Assembly: GCA_001556995.1 (NCBI GenBank)
Contig: LSKF01000106.1
Location: 48,783-112,782, forward strand
Source: Erythrobacteraceae bacterium CCH12-C2
GTDB lineage: Bacteria; Pseudomonadota; Alphaproteobacteria; Sphingomonadales; Sphingomonadaceae
Length of the DNA: 64,000 bases
Reading direction: 5' to 3'
Numbering within the stretch: position 1 is the stretch's first letter; each line of letters starts with the position of its first letter. The position numbers and the translations under genes were made by a program. The notes below the pieces were generated by a model. The model was not told the origin of the DNA. It was given only the letters and a program-made list of their open reading frames with translations, and ran no database searches. This document shows positions 44,877-54,621 of the stretch, in pieces.

Positions 44877-45715
44877 TCTGCCGCTTTCTCTATCCGCTTC
44901 GTCACCACGATGATCGGCCCGACGCGGCCCTTGTCCTGCCGTCCGGTGGCCGGATCCCACAGCGATGACACGCCCCCATCAAGGTAGAGCGCCCCAGGGA
45001 CTTTCACATCATCGCGGAAATAGCGGGCCAGCTGGCCAAAACTGATAGGCGCGCCCGATATGACGAAATGCGCACGCCCCTTGGCATCGACGCCCACGCC
45101 ATTGCGGATCGCGCGCGAGGGGCCGTTGTCCTGAATTTCGGGATGGAGCTTACCGTCCACCAGCAGCAGCGGGCCGGACTGCGTGCCGAATTCGGGGCGA
45201 TCGCCGACCGTCTCGAAAAAGGTGTTGCTCCCCAGCACCTGCCATTTGCCACCGCTGCCGAAGAACACCCCGTTGGGTTTCATGTAGAAATTGCCGGTGC
45301 CGTCACCCCGGTTGAGTTCGGCCATGCGCTCGCCGTTTTCGACGTAATAGCCGATGGGCTTGAGGTCATCGCCGTACATCCCGCCGTTCACGGCAAAGGC
45401 GATGGTGGCGGGATCGACGCTGGCGGCAAAGGCAGCGAGCGAGCCGAACGGCTGCTTGTCCGGGCCGAGATTGGCCATGGTGATGCGGTGCTGCGCGGGA
45501 TCGGCGATGCAATGGGTGAGGGGGATCTCTTCGAAGGTCACCTGCTTGCATGCCGAAGGGCCAGCAGCCAGCGACGGCGTAGGCGAGGGGGTCGCGGTGG
45601 CCGGGCTGGCCGAGGGATCAAGCTCGGTGCGCACGATGGGCTCGCCTGCAGGGGCCTCGGAGCAGGCGCCTAGTATCACCATCAGTCCCGAGGCGAGGGC
45701 GGCGATATGCCTCAT
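44873..45715 (-). CDS. Phosphodiester glycosidase-family lipoprotein in the trp operon
   Basis: A 280-residue lipoprotein: signal peptide with lipobox LGAC (Cys18), then a Pro/Thr/Ser-rich linker. The domain from about 60 on resembles the NAGPA/DUF2233 phosphodiester glycosidase fold, with FAVNGGMYGDDLKPIGYYVENG, NFYMKPNGVFF, SGPLLLVDGKLH and ALYLDGGVSSLW. Relatives cleave phosphodiester-linked sugars in the envelope. It is placed with 4-base overlaps between trpE and trpG, so it must be cotranscribed with them although nothing suggests a part in tryptophan synthesis. Substrate unknown. Confidence 0.75.
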   Translation of the reverse strand: MRHIAALASGLMVILGACSEAPAGEPIVRTELDPSASPATATPSPTPSLAAGPSACKQVTFEEIPLTHCIADPAQHRITMANLGPDKQPFGSLAAFAASVDPATIAFAVNGGMYGDDLKPIGYYVENGERMAELNRGDGTGNFYMKPNGVFFGSGGKWQVLGSNTFFETVGDRPEFGTQSGPLLLVDGKLHPEIQDNGPSRAIRNGVGVDAKGRAHFVISGAPISFGQLARYFRDDVKVPGALYLDGGVSSLWDPATGRQDKGRVGPIIVVTKRIEKAAE

Positions 45716-47262
45716 TGCCCATACCCCGGCTCGCCCGCCACACGCACCGCTTCGCGCGCGGCGGCGATGAGCGCGCCAGCCTTGGCGCGGCATTCGGCGA
45801 GTTCATAATCGGGATCGCTGTCCGCCACGATCCCCGCGCCGGCCTGCACATGCATCACCCCGTCCTTAACCACGGCGGTGCGCAGCACGATGCAGCTGTC
45901 GAGACTTCCATCGGGCGCGAAATAGCCTACGCCGCCCGCATAGGCCCCGCGTGTTTCCGGCTCCAACTCGGCGATGATTTCGCAGGCCCGGATCTTGGGT
46001 GCGCCTGAGACCGTGCCTGCCGGAAAGCCCGCGAACAGCGCGTCCAATGCGTCCTTGTCGCCCGCCAGTTCCCCCACGACATTGCTGACGATGTGCATCA
46101 CGTGGCTGTAGCGCTCAATGGTGAAGCTGTCGGTGACCTCCACCGTGCCCGCCTTGGCGACGCGCCCGACATCGTTGCGGCCGAGATCGAGCAGCATGAG
46201 GTGCTCGGCGCGCTCCTTGGGATCGGCGAGCAGGCTGGCCTCGTTGGCGACGTCTTCCTCGCGCGTCTTTCCACGGGGACGCGTGCCGGCGATGGGACGG
46301 ATGGTGACTTCGCCCTCGCGCACCCGCACCAGAATTTCCGGCGAGGAGCCGACCAGGGCAAAGCCCGGCAGGTCGAGGAAATAGAGGAAGGGCGAGGGGT
46401 TCACCCGCCGTAGCGCGCGGTAGAGCGCCAGCGGGGGCAGGGTAAAGGGGCACGTGAAACGCTGAGCCAGCACTACTTGAAAAATGTCACCTGCGAGGAT
46501 GTAGTCCTTCGCGCGCAAGGCCATCGCCTTGTAGTCATCGGGCGCGATCACCGGGGCAAGGTCGGGCAGGGCTTCAGGCGCGTGGTCCGCGTGGCGGGCA
46601 GGCGCTGGCTGGCTGAGCTGGCTTAGGGTCGCATCGATCCGTTCACCGGCCAGCGCCACGGCCGCTTCTGGGTCGCCTGCTGCCCAGATCGGCGCGATGG
46701 CGAACAAGGCATTGGTCAGCCCATCAAACACGAGGATCACCGTGGGCCGCACGAACAGCATGTCGGGCAGGTCGAGCGCGCTGTCTGGCGCGCGCGGCAG
46801 GGTTTCGACGAGGCCAATCGTCTCATAGCCGAGATAGCCGACCAGGCAGGCGAGCGCCGGGGGCAGGCCTTCGGGCATCGGATCGATCCGGCAGGCCGCT
46901 GCGAGCGCGCGCAACTCGGCCAGCGCCTCACCCTCGCACGGGACAAAGGCCGCGCGGGTCTGGCGCCAGTCCCGATTGATTTCGGCTGCATTGCCGCTGG
47001 CGCGGAACACCAGATCGGGATCGAGCCCCAACAGGCTGTATCGCCCGCGCACTTCGCCGCCTTCGACCGATTCGAGCAGGAAATCCCCGCGCCCCGGCAC
47101 AATCAGCCGCCGCGCCGCGCCCACGGGCGTGTCGCTGTCGGCAATGATCCGCCGCCACACCAGCGCCGCGCGGCCCTCGGCAAGCGCTTGGGCGGCGGCG
47201 GCGGCATTGTCGGGCAGGCCTGCGGCAGGTGGCGCGGACAGGCGATCGTCGGAGTGGGTCAC
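45712..47262 (-). CDS. trpE: Anthranilate synthase component I
   Basis: A 516-residue chorismate-utilising enzyme that makes anthranilate with TrpG. The C-terminal chorismate-binding domain shows PIAGTRPRGKTREED, LMLLDLGRNDVGRV, FPAGTVSGAPKIRA and the Glu-bearing GGVGYFAPDG. The N-terminal region includes FLLESVEGGEVRGRYSLLG, equivalent to the Trp feedback site. It starts 19 bases after the ppiD stop on the same strand. No leader peptide or attenuator was seen in that gap, so it depends on transcription from upstream or an unseen promoter. Confidence 0.94.
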   Translation of the reverse strand: MTHSDDRLSAPPAAGLPDNAAAAAQALAEGRAALVWRRIIADSDTPVGAARRLIVPGRGDFLLESVEGGEVRGRYSLLGLDPDLVFRASGNAAEINRDWRQTRAAFVPCEGEALAELRALAAACRIDPMPEGLPPALACLVGYLGYETIGLVETLPRAPDSALDLPDMLFVRPTVILVFDGLTNALFAIAPIWAAGDPEAAVALAGERIDATLSQLSQPAPARHADHAPEALPDLAPVIAPDDYKAMALRAKDYILAGDIFQVVLAQRFTCPFTLPPLALYRALRRVNPSPFLYFLDLPGFALVGSSPEILVRVREGEVTIRPIAGTRPRGKTREEDVANEASLLADPKERAEHLMLLDLGRNDVGRVAKAGTVEVTDSFTIERYSHVMHIVSNVVGELAGDKDALDALFAGFPAGTVSGAPKIRACEIIAELEPETRGAYAGGVGYFAPDGSLDSCIVLRTAVVKDGVMHVQAGAGIVADSDPDYELAECRAKAGALIAAAREAVRVAGEPGYGQ

Positions 47263-47281
47263 GTGACAGTCACAGCCCGGA

Positions 47282-49213
47282 TCACTGATCGCCCGTCAGC
47301 CGCTTGCGCACGGCGACCAGCGCTGCCTCGTTGCGGGTGGTGCCCAGCTCGGCGCGCATGGCGGCAGTGGCCTGGCGGCGATATTCTTCGGTCAGGGCCT
47401 GACCCAGCTGCTGCTGGGTCTGCGCGACGAGCCCTGGCTCCTGATCGAGCGGGCTGGTGGCGATTTCGTCGAGACTGACGATGTACCAGCCGAGGTTGCG
47501 GGGTGCCTCGAGCACCTTGACCGAGCCCTGCGCCATGCTGAACATCAACACCAGCGGTGGCGGCACATTGCCGCCGCGCTGGGCCAGAAGCGCGCGGCGC
47601 TCCAGATCGATGACTTCGCGTTCAAAGCCGGGCTTGTTTTCGGCCGCCAGCGCGGCAGCGAGAGCGGTCTTGCCGCGCACCTTGGCCGTAATCCGGTCTG
47701 CAGCAGCCCGCGCCAGCTTGGCGCCCTCGGCCCGCTTCCACCCGATAATCGCCTGCTGGCGCACGTCAGCGAGCGGCGGGGCCGCGGCTTCTTCAATCCG
47801 GGCGACTTCGAAGACGACGAATTCGCTCTCACTGACCTGCGCGAGTTGCGGTTCGCTTTCTTCCATCTGGAAAGCGGTGGCGAGCACCGGGCCCAGTTGC
47901 GGCACGATCTGCACATCGGGACGTCCGAATGCCCGCCCGTTAGCGAGCAACGCGGGCGTGGTTTCAATCTTCAGCTTGTAGGCCGCCGCCACTTCGGCGA
48001 GCGCGGTGCCGCCGTCGATTTCGGCCTCGATCTCGGCGGTGCGATCGGCGATCGCGGCGACCCGCTTTTCCTGCGCCAGCTGCTGCGTGATTTCAGGCGT
48101 CGCCTGCGCGAGACTGCGCGCCGGGATCCGCTCCACCTTGTCGACCCGTGCGACATACCATCCCAGTGTGCCCTGTGCCGGTTCGACAATCCCGCCCTGC
48201 GGCGCCTTGAACGCCGCCTCGGCGAAGGCAAAGCTGGTCGCGCTGGAGGTTGCCTCGCGGTCGCGCAACTCGCTCTGCGAGGCGGTGAAGCCAGCTTCGC
48301 GGGCCGCGGCTTCGAGCGAGAGGCCGGCGCGGATGCGGGCGACGAAGGACTTGGCGGCATCCTGCGTGGGCACCACAAAGCTGGTCACGGCCCGGCGCTC
48401 GCTGGCCTGATACTGCGCGGCGTCGCGCTTGTAGCGGGCGGCAATTTCGGCAGGCGTCGGCGTGGCCGAGACTTCCAGCGTTTCAGCGCTGAACACGGCA
48501 AAGCGCAGCACGCGGCGTTCCGGGCGAATGAACTGGGTGCGGTTCTTGCCGTACCATTCCGCCAGAACCGTGTCATTCGGGTTCCCTGCGGGCGCGAAGG
48601 CTTCGCTCGGAATCAAGGCAATCTCGCCCCGGCGCCGTTCCAGCACCAGCGCGGCATAGCGGCGGGCGACTTTCTCGGGCAGGCGCGGCGCGGCCACAGC
48701 CGAGCGGAGCAGTTGCTGTTCCAGCAGCCCATCCTGCAAATCGCGGCGCAGGATCGCATCGGTCAACCCGCGCTGGCGCAATGCCGCCTGATAGGTCTGC
48801 GGATCAAATTCGCCGGTCAAACCGCGGAAGGCGGCGATCTGAAGGATCTCGCTGTTGACGAGATTTTCGCCGGCCCGAAGGCCATACTTCTCGCTGTAAT
48901 TGCCCACAGCATAGCGATCGATCAGCTGGCGCACGACTTCGTCAAACCCGCCTTCAGCGATGAATTCGGGCATGGTCAGGGTGGGATTGCCCTGCCGCAC
49001 CTGATCCAGCGCATTCTGGGCGCTTGTTACCAGATCGCTGGCGGGAATGGCCTCGCCGCCGACCACCGCCACCCGGTCACCATTCGAAACCCCGCCAAAG
49101 GTTGATCCGGTGATGTCCGAGGCCGCGAAGGCCAGCGCCATCAGCGCCAGGAAAGCCAAGAAAATCGGCAGGCCGATCTTGGATTGGAAAAAGCGGCGGA
49201 AAAACGAGAGCAT
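47282..49213 (-). CDS. ppiD: PpiD-like periplasmic peptidyl-prolyl isomerase/chaperone
   Basis: A 643-residue protein anchored by one N-terminal helix (about residues 12-32, after MLSFFRRFFQSKIG). It contains a SurA-N-like chaperone region (about 40-200), a parvulin-type region around 260-370 and a long helical C-terminus. Such proteins help fold outer-membrane and secreted proteins at the Sec exit. The MLSFFRRF start at 49213 is typical; the open frame upstream is not PpiD-like. Cotranscribed with trpE downstream, divergent from tpiA across a 245-base gap in which I see no clear promoter. Confidence 0.85.
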   Translation of the reverse strand: MLSFFRRFFQSKIGLPIFLAFLALMALAFAASDITGSTFGGVSNGDRVAVVGGEAIPASDLVTSAQNALDQVRQGNPTLTMPEFIAEGGFDEVVRQLIDRYAVGNYSEKYGLRAGENLVNSEILQIAAFRGLTGEFDPQTYQAALRQRGLTDAILRRDLQDGLLEQQLLRSAVAAPRLPEKVARRYAALVLERRRGEIALIPSEAFAPAGNPNDTVLAEWYGKNRTQFIRPERRVLRFAVFSAETLEVSATPTPAEIAARYKRDAAQYQASERRAVTSFVVPTQDAAKSFVARIRAGLSLEAAAREAGFTASQSELRDREATSSATSFAFAEAAFKAPQGGIVEPAQGTLGWYVARVDKVERIPARSLAQATPEITQQLAQEKRVAAIADRTAEIEAEIDGGTALAEVAAAYKLKIETTPALLANGRAFGRPDVQIVPQLGPVLATAFQMEESEPQLAQVSESEFVVFEVARIEEAAAPPLADVRQQAIIGWKRAEGAKLARAAADRITAKVRGKTALAAALAAENKPGFEREVIDLERRALLAQRGGNVPPPLVLMFSMAQGSVKVLEAPRNLGWYIVSLDEIATSPLDQEPGLVAQTQQQLGQALTEEYRRQATAAMRAELGTTRNEAALVAVRKRLTGDQ

Positions 49214-49458
49214 GGCGTAATAAACCTTACCGATAGCGGGCTGGCAGAGGCGCGCGGCGAGATCCGCGACGCGCCGCGAACCATGGCGGTGCGGCGGTGC
49301 TTTAGAGGCCCCGGCACGGTGCCGCAACAGGTGTCCTTGCGTTTTGACTGCGAGCCACTCCTCGGCTAGCGCGCCGTGAGCGAGGATCACAAGCGGTCAC
49401 AGAATCAGCCTCCCCTCGATCTAACCCTCTCATTTGTCTAAGGTGCAGGATATTGCCC

Positions 49459-50232
49459 ATGAGCCGCCGACCCTACATTGTCGGAAACTGGAAAATGCAC
49501 GGGACGCGCGCGATGCTGTCCGAAGCGCGGGCGATTGACCGCGCGGCGCAGCGCCACATGAAAGTCGAGGTTGCGCTCGCGCCGCCCTACACCCTGATCC
49601 ATCCGATCCACCGCGAGGCTGAGCAGATCGCCGTGGGCGCGCAGGATTGCCATCATGCCGAGGGCGGGGCTTTTACCGGCGACATCTCAGCCGCGATGGT
49701 GGCTGATGCCGGGGCCAAGTTCGTGATTCTCGGCCACAGCGAGCGCCGCACCGGGCATGGAGAGACGGATACGCTGGTGCGTTCCAAGGTGGAAGCCGCG
49801 TTTGCCGCTGGCCTCAGAGTGATTCTGTGCTGCGGCGAAAGCGCACAGACCCGCGAATCGGGCAAGGCCGTGGCTTTTGTGAAACGCCAGCTCAAGGCGT
49901 CCCTGCCACCCGCCGCTGCCATGCCCGCCGATGTCGCCGAGCGGCTGACGGTCGCCTATGAACCGATTTGGGCGGTGGGCGCAGGCACGCCCGCGACCAC
50001 TGATGATATTGCCGAAATGCACGGCGCCATCCGCCGCTTGCTGATTGATCTGTTCGGGCAAGAACAAGGCAGCGACGTGCGCATCCTGTATGGCGGGTCG
50101 GTAAAGCCTGAAAATGCGGCCGAGATTTTTGCGGTGCCCGAGGTTGGCGGAGCGCTCGTCGGCGGCGCGAGCCTCACGGCCGATAGCCTGATGGGGATTG
50201 CGCTGGCGGCGACCGAGCCGTTTGACAATTGA
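49459..50232 (+). CDS. tpiA: Triosephosphate isomerase
   Basis: A 257-residue glycolytic TIM-barrel enzyme interconverting dihydroxyacetone phosphate and glyceraldehyde 3-phosphate. Catalytic residues: Lys in GNWKMHG, His in LGHSERR and Glu in AYEPIWAVGAG; the phosphate loop YGGSVKPEN is present. ATG at 49459 is preferred to a TTG two codons upstream; AGGA lies about 10 bases ahead. It is followed by a short perfect hairpin and then secG. Confidence 0.95.
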   Translation: MSRRPYIVGNWKMHGTRAMLSEARAIDRAAQRHMKVEVALAPPYTLIHPIHREAEQIAVGAQDCHHAEGGAFTGDISAAMVADAGAKFVILGHSERRTGHGETDTLVRSKVEAAFAAGLRVILCCGESAQTRESGKAVAFVKRQLKASLPPAAAMPADVAERLTVAYEPIWAVGAGTPATTDDIAEMHGAIRRLLIDLFGQEQGSDVRILYGGSVKPENAAEIFAVPEVGGALVGGASLTADSLMGIALAATEPFDN

Positions 50233-50255
50233 GACCGGCCCCACGCGCTGCCATG

Positions 50256-50280
50256 CCGCAGGCTTGTCGATTGCCTGCGG
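50256..50280. terminator. Perfect hairpin after tpiA
   Basis: CCGCAGGC (50256-50263) and GCCTGCGG (50273-50280) form a perfect 8-bp stem with a 9-base loop, 24 bases after the tpiA stop. There is no T-run after it, so it may be a weak or factor-dependent terminator, or an mRNA-stabilising end. Confidence 0.4.
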
Positions 50281-50342
50281 TCGGCCTACATGGCGCGCAG
50301 AGTTCCTGATCGGGCATGATAGCCCATGTAAGAGTAGACGCG

Positions 50343-50717
50343 ATGTTCCTGTTCCTTACCGTAGTCCAGGCCCTGGTGGCCGCCGCGCTGGTTGGCGTTG
50401 TTCTGATGCAGCGTTCGGAAGGGGGCGGGCTTGGCATTGGCGGCAGCCCGTCAGGCGCGCTCGGGGCGCGGGGGGCAGCCGATTTTCTGACCCGTTCGAC
50501 CAAGTGGCTTGCGGTTGCTTTCGTGGTCCTGTCGATCGTGCTTGCTGGTCTCGCCGTGCGCGAGAGCAGCGTCAGTGATGTGAGCACGACGCTCGAACGC
50601 GGCAAAGCCCCGGCCGCCGCGCCCGATCTGCTGGCCGATCCGGTGGCGCCTGCCGCGTCGACCCCCGCCGCGCCAGCTGCGCCTGCCCCCGCTGAAAGCG
50701 ATCCGCTCGCCGAATAA
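50343..50717 (+). CDS. secG: Protein translocase subunit SecG
   Basis: A 124-residue SecG with two transmembrane helices (about 1-22 and 52-72). The conserved loop LMQRSEGGGLGIGGSPSG and GAADFLTRSTKWLA lie between them. It assists SecYEG-dependent export at the inner membrane. The C-terminal Ala/Pro tail is typical of alphaproteobacteria. An ATG at 50316 would add nine polar residues and is less likely. The tpiA-secG-pyrG order is common in this group. Confidence 0.93.
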   Translation: MFLFLTVVQALVAAALVGVVLMQRSEGGGLGIGGSPSGALGARGAADFLTRSTKWLAVAFVVLSIVLAGLAVRESSVSDVSTTLERGKAPAAAPDLLADPVAPAASTPAAPAAPAPAESDPLAE

Positions 50718-50826
50718 GCCATCGCCGCGTTAAGCGCCTTACCGGCCCGCTTCGTCCATCATCATTGTGGATGGCGCGGGCGCGGGCGGCGCAATTCGCT
50801 TGCCCCGAATCCCTCTCGCTGCTTAA

Positions 50827-52476
<1,650 letters not shown>

Positions 52477-52739
52477 AGTGGCTTAGCGCAGGTCTTTCCG
52501 CAATTCCGTGTGATCGCCGCGCCGATCTTGGCGGCGTTGAAACCGGCTTCCGCCTCGCCGCAAGTCAGTCTTGCAATCCTTTGTTTCCGCAAAAGGACTT
52601 TGCGTGTCGTATCCTTACAAGTTTGGCAGATTAGCCTTGCGCGATCTTACGCTAAGGGATTAGAGCAGTGCGGAAGGCAGGATTTAGAAAGTGACTTGGC
52701 GATATGTCTGCCGGCGCGGTCTTCGTGAGAAGGCCAGAT

Positions 52740-52870
52740 CGGGTCAGGCAATCGGTGTATCGATAACACGAGCTTGCCCGGTTTTGTCCGTCTTCTGCGA
52801 CCCGGACGGATAGGACCTGGTAGGGCGACGCAAGTCGCGGGGGCGGACCGAAAGATCCGCCCCCTACTTA
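52740..52870 (+). ncRNA. Candidate small RNA ending in a terminator
   Basis: The 130 bases before the terminator can fold into a series of stems: TCCGTC/GACGGA around 52788-52811, a perfect 5-bp GCGAC-GCAA-GTCGC hairpin with a GNRA tetraloop at 52825-52838, and then directly the 9-bp terminator stem. The 5' boundary is a guess and no clear promoter was found. The signatures of tmRNA, SRP RNA and RNase P RNA are absent. It might alternatively be the 3' leader of the pyrG message. Confidence 0.4.
52839..52870 (+). terminator. Intrinsic-type terminator
   Basis: GGGGGCGGA (52839-52847) and TCCGCCCCC (52856-52864) form a perfect 9-bp stem with an 8-base loop, followed on the plus strand by TACTTATTT. 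It ends either pyrG readthrough or a small RNA. It also separates plus-strand transcription from the convergent hsp20 gene, whose stop is 35 bases on. Confidence 0.65.
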
Positions 52871-52898
52871 TTTCAGTTGCCGTCAAGGTGCCCGTGCA

Positions 52899-53384
52899 TC
52901 AGGCGGCGCTGGCCGTCTTGTCCTGTTCGTCGGACGATGACGGCACGGCTGAAAGCTGCGTGGCTCCGCCGACCGCGATCTTGCGCGGCTTCATGGCGTC
53001 AGGCACTTCGCGCACCAGATCGATCACCAGCAGGCCATCGGCGAGATCCGCGCGCTCGACCCGGACGAAATCCGCGAGTTCAAACCGGCGCTCAAAGCCG
53101 CGGTTGGCGATGCCGACATGGATCAGTTCAGACCCATCCTCGATCTCTTCGCGCTTCTTGCCCTGCACAACCAGCAGGTTCTGCTGCGCGGTGATGTCAA
53201 TATCGGCCGGACGGAAACCGGCGACGGCCAGCGTGATGCGGTAATTGTCCTCGCCCCGGCGGGCGATGTTGAACGGTGGATAATTGTCGCCAGCATTGAG
53301 CCGCGCCTGGTTTTCGAGCAGGTCGAACAGGCGGTCAAAACCCACGGTGCTGCGGCGATAGGGGGTGAAATCAAAGCGAGACAT
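52899..53384 (-). CDS. Small heat-shock protein, Hsp20/IbpA type
   Basis: A 161-residue alpha-crystallin chaperone that holds unfolding proteins under heat stress. N-terminal MSRFDFTPYRRSTVGFDRLF and an alpha-crystallin domain (about residues 38-128) with YRITLAVAGFRPADIDI and ELADFVRVERADLADGLLVIDL fit the class A rhizobial/IbpA group. The tail is Ser/Asp/Ala-rich. The ATG at 53384 has GAGGA ahead. That ribosome-binding site is paired in a ROSE-type hairpin, and a sigma-32-like promoter lies about 115 bases upstream. Confidence 0.93.
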   Translation of the reverse strand: MSRFDFTPYRRSTVGFDRLFDLLENQARLNAGDNYPPFNIARRGEDNYRITLAVAGFRPADIDITAQQNLLVVQGKKREEIEDGSELIHVGIANRGFERRFELADFVRVERADLADGLLVIDLVREVPDAMKPRKIAVGGATQLSAVPSSSDEQDKTASAA

Positions 53385-53389
53385 GGTGC

Positions 53390-53413
53390 AAATCCTCTTC
53401 TCTTGAGCAATTT
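53390..53413 (-). promoter_or_regulatory. ROSE-type RNA thermometer hairpin of hsp20
   Basis: In the transcript, AAAUUGCUC pairs with GAGGAUUU across a 7-base loop: five pairs, a bulged G, then three pairs. The GAGGA partner is the ribosome-binding site. This UUGCU-to-AGGA pairing with a bulged G opposite the Shine-Dalgarno is the diagnostic terminal hairpin of ROSE elements, which melt on heating and free the start of small heat-shock genes. Further GC-rich stem sequence (GCAGGCCTGC) lies upstream in the leader. Confidence 0.75.
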
Positions 53414-53496
53414 GGTTCGTATCGCAGGCCTGCCGGATGCAGCGCCTGCTCGTCACCGCATGTTCCCCGGACTGGCGGAACGCAGCAACACCGCTT

Positions 53497-53524
53497 ATCT
53501 GGTTTTCACAAGGACGGTTTCAAG
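53497..53524 (-). promoter_or_regulatory. Sigma-32-like heat-shock promoter of hsp20
   Basis: On the minus strand, CTTGAAA (53524-53518) is followed after 14 bases by ACCAGAT (53503-53497). This matches the heat-shock sigma factor pattern CTTGAA-N13-17-CCCCAT-T at -35 well and at -10 in part. It predicts a leader of about 105 bases, the usual size for a ROSE element. The site lies just ahead of the divergent glutaredoxin gene. Confidence 0.55.
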
Positions 53525-53533
53525 AGGTTGGAT

Positions 53534-53797
53534 ATGGCTGGGCCACAGATCGACATCTACACCAAGTTTGCCTGCCCGTTCTGCGTGCGGGCCAAGCGCC
53601 TGCTTGATGAAAAGGGCGCGGCCTATACCGAATATGACATCACGATGGGCGGGCCCAAGCGCGACGAAATGCGCGCACGCGCCCCGCACGCGATGACCGT
53701 GCCGCAGATTTTTATCGGTGAGGTGCATGTCGGCGGATCGGATGATCTTGCGGCGCTCGAACGCGCGGGCAAGCTTGACGCATTGTTGGCGGGCTGA
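53534..53797 (+). CDS. grxC: Glutaredoxin 3
   Basis: An 87-residue dithiol glutaredoxin. The active site is Cys14-Pro-Phe-Cys17, a variant of the common CPYC. The cis-Pro loop TVPQIFIGEVHVGG and the glutathione-binding GGSDDL are present. It reduces protein and mixed disulfides with glutathione in the cytoplasm. A TTG two codons upstream is possible. Divergent from hsp20; its stop overlaps the next gene (TGATG). Confidence 0.92.
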   Translation: MAGPQIDIYTKFACPFCVRAKRLLDEKGAAYTEYDITMGGPKRDEMRARAPHAMTVPQIFIGEVHVGGSDDLAALERAGKLDALLAG

Positions 53798-54618
53798 TGC
53801 CGACGATCGGGGTGCTTCAGATGTGCTCAGGGGTGGACCCTGAGGCCAATCTTGCCATCATTGAAGATGCAGCCAAGCAATGCGCCAAGCGCGGTGCGCT
53901 GATGCTGTTCACGCCGGAGATGTCCCTGCTCCTCGACCGGGACCGCGCCCGCGCGCGCCAATGGATTGAGAGCGAACGGCCCGCTGAAATGGTCGAGCAT
54001 CTTTCGTTCGTCGCGGCCAAGCAGCATCTCGATATCGTGATCGGTTCGATGCCGGTGACGACGGGCGGCGGCAAATGGGCAAACCGCGCGCATTACTTTC
54101 ACCCCAACCTCACGCCGCCATTGACCTATGACAAGATTCACATGTTCGACGTCGAACTCGCCACCGGCGAGGCTTGGCGCGAGAGTGCGGCTTATGAGCC
54201 GGGGGGCGATGTGGTGGTGGTCGAGGACACGCCGGTGGGCAGGCTTGGCCTCACCATCTGCTACGATCTCAGGTTCCCCGCGCTGTTCGGTGAACTTGGC
54301 AACCGCCGTTGCGACACTATCGCCGTGCCCGCCGCCTTCACCGTTCCCACGGGCGCTGCACATTGGCACGTGATGCTGCGCGCCCGCGCGATCGAGGCGA
54401 GCGCATTTGTTATCGCCGCTGCTCAGGTGGGCCGCCACGAGGACGGGCGCACCACCTACGGGCACTCGCTGGTGGTCGATCCCTGGGGTGAGGTGCTGCT
54501 CGATATGGGCGGTGAGGCACCGGGGCTGGCCTTCTGCGACATCGACCTCACACGCATCGACGCCGTGCGCGCGCAGGTGCCTGCTCTTGCCAACCGCCGC
54601 AAAATTGTCACATCTTGA
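53797..54618 (+). CDS. Nitrilase-family carbon-nitrogen hydrolase
   Basis: A 273-residue amidase of the Nit1/Nit2 type. The Glu-Lys-Cys triad is seen as Glu in FTPEMSLL, Lys in YDKIHMFDV and Cys in TICYDLRFPALF. Family members of this type hydrolyse omega-amides or deaminated glutathione, a repair reaction that would fit the coupled glutaredoxin gene. It shares one base with grxC and lies 3 bases ahead of the DUF1178 gene. Confidence 0.88.
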   Translation: MPTIGVLQMCSGVDPEANLAIIEDAAKQCAKRGALMLFTPEMSLLLDRDRARARQWIESERPAEMVEHLSFVAAKQHLDIVIGSMPVTTGGGKWANRAHYFHPNLTPPLTYDKIHMFDVELATGEAWRESAAYEPGGDVVVVEDTPVGRLGLTICYDLRFPALFGELGNRRCDTIAVPAAFTVPTGAAHWHVMLRARAIEASAFVIAAAQVGRHEDGRTTYGHSLVVDPWGEVLLDMGGEAPGLAFCDIDLTRIDAVRAQVPALANRRKIVTS

Positions 54619-54621
54619 GCC

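Larger units (their letters stand above)
52477..52898. other. 422-base gene-free interval after pyrG
   Basis: No convincing protein gene lies here: the longest frame (52510-52728) has an unbiased composition and no ribosome-binding site. The interval is rich in hairpins: CGCAAA-AGGAC-TTTGCG (52588-52604), an imperfect palindrome GTGTATCGATAACAC (52755-52769), TCCGTC pairing with GACGGA, a GCAA-loop hairpin (52825-52838) and a strong terminator hairpin (52839-52864). The right half is annotated separately as a possible small RNA. Confidence 0.6.

Noticed and set aside
49214..49458. Promoter or regulator site in the ppiD-tpiA divergent gap
   Set aside because: Nothing beyond scattered weak hexamers with poor spacing could be supported.
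52510..52728. 72-codon frame in the pyrG-hsp20 gap
   Set aside because: No ribosome-binding site, Ser/Arg/Leu-rich random composition, and the region looks like structured RNA.
52740..52870. tmRNA, SRP RNA, RNase P RNA or 6S RNA
   Set aside because: The GGAAGGAAGCAG-type SRP core, the tmRNA tag frame and the RNase P core were not found, and the end-pairing long hairpin of 6S is absent.
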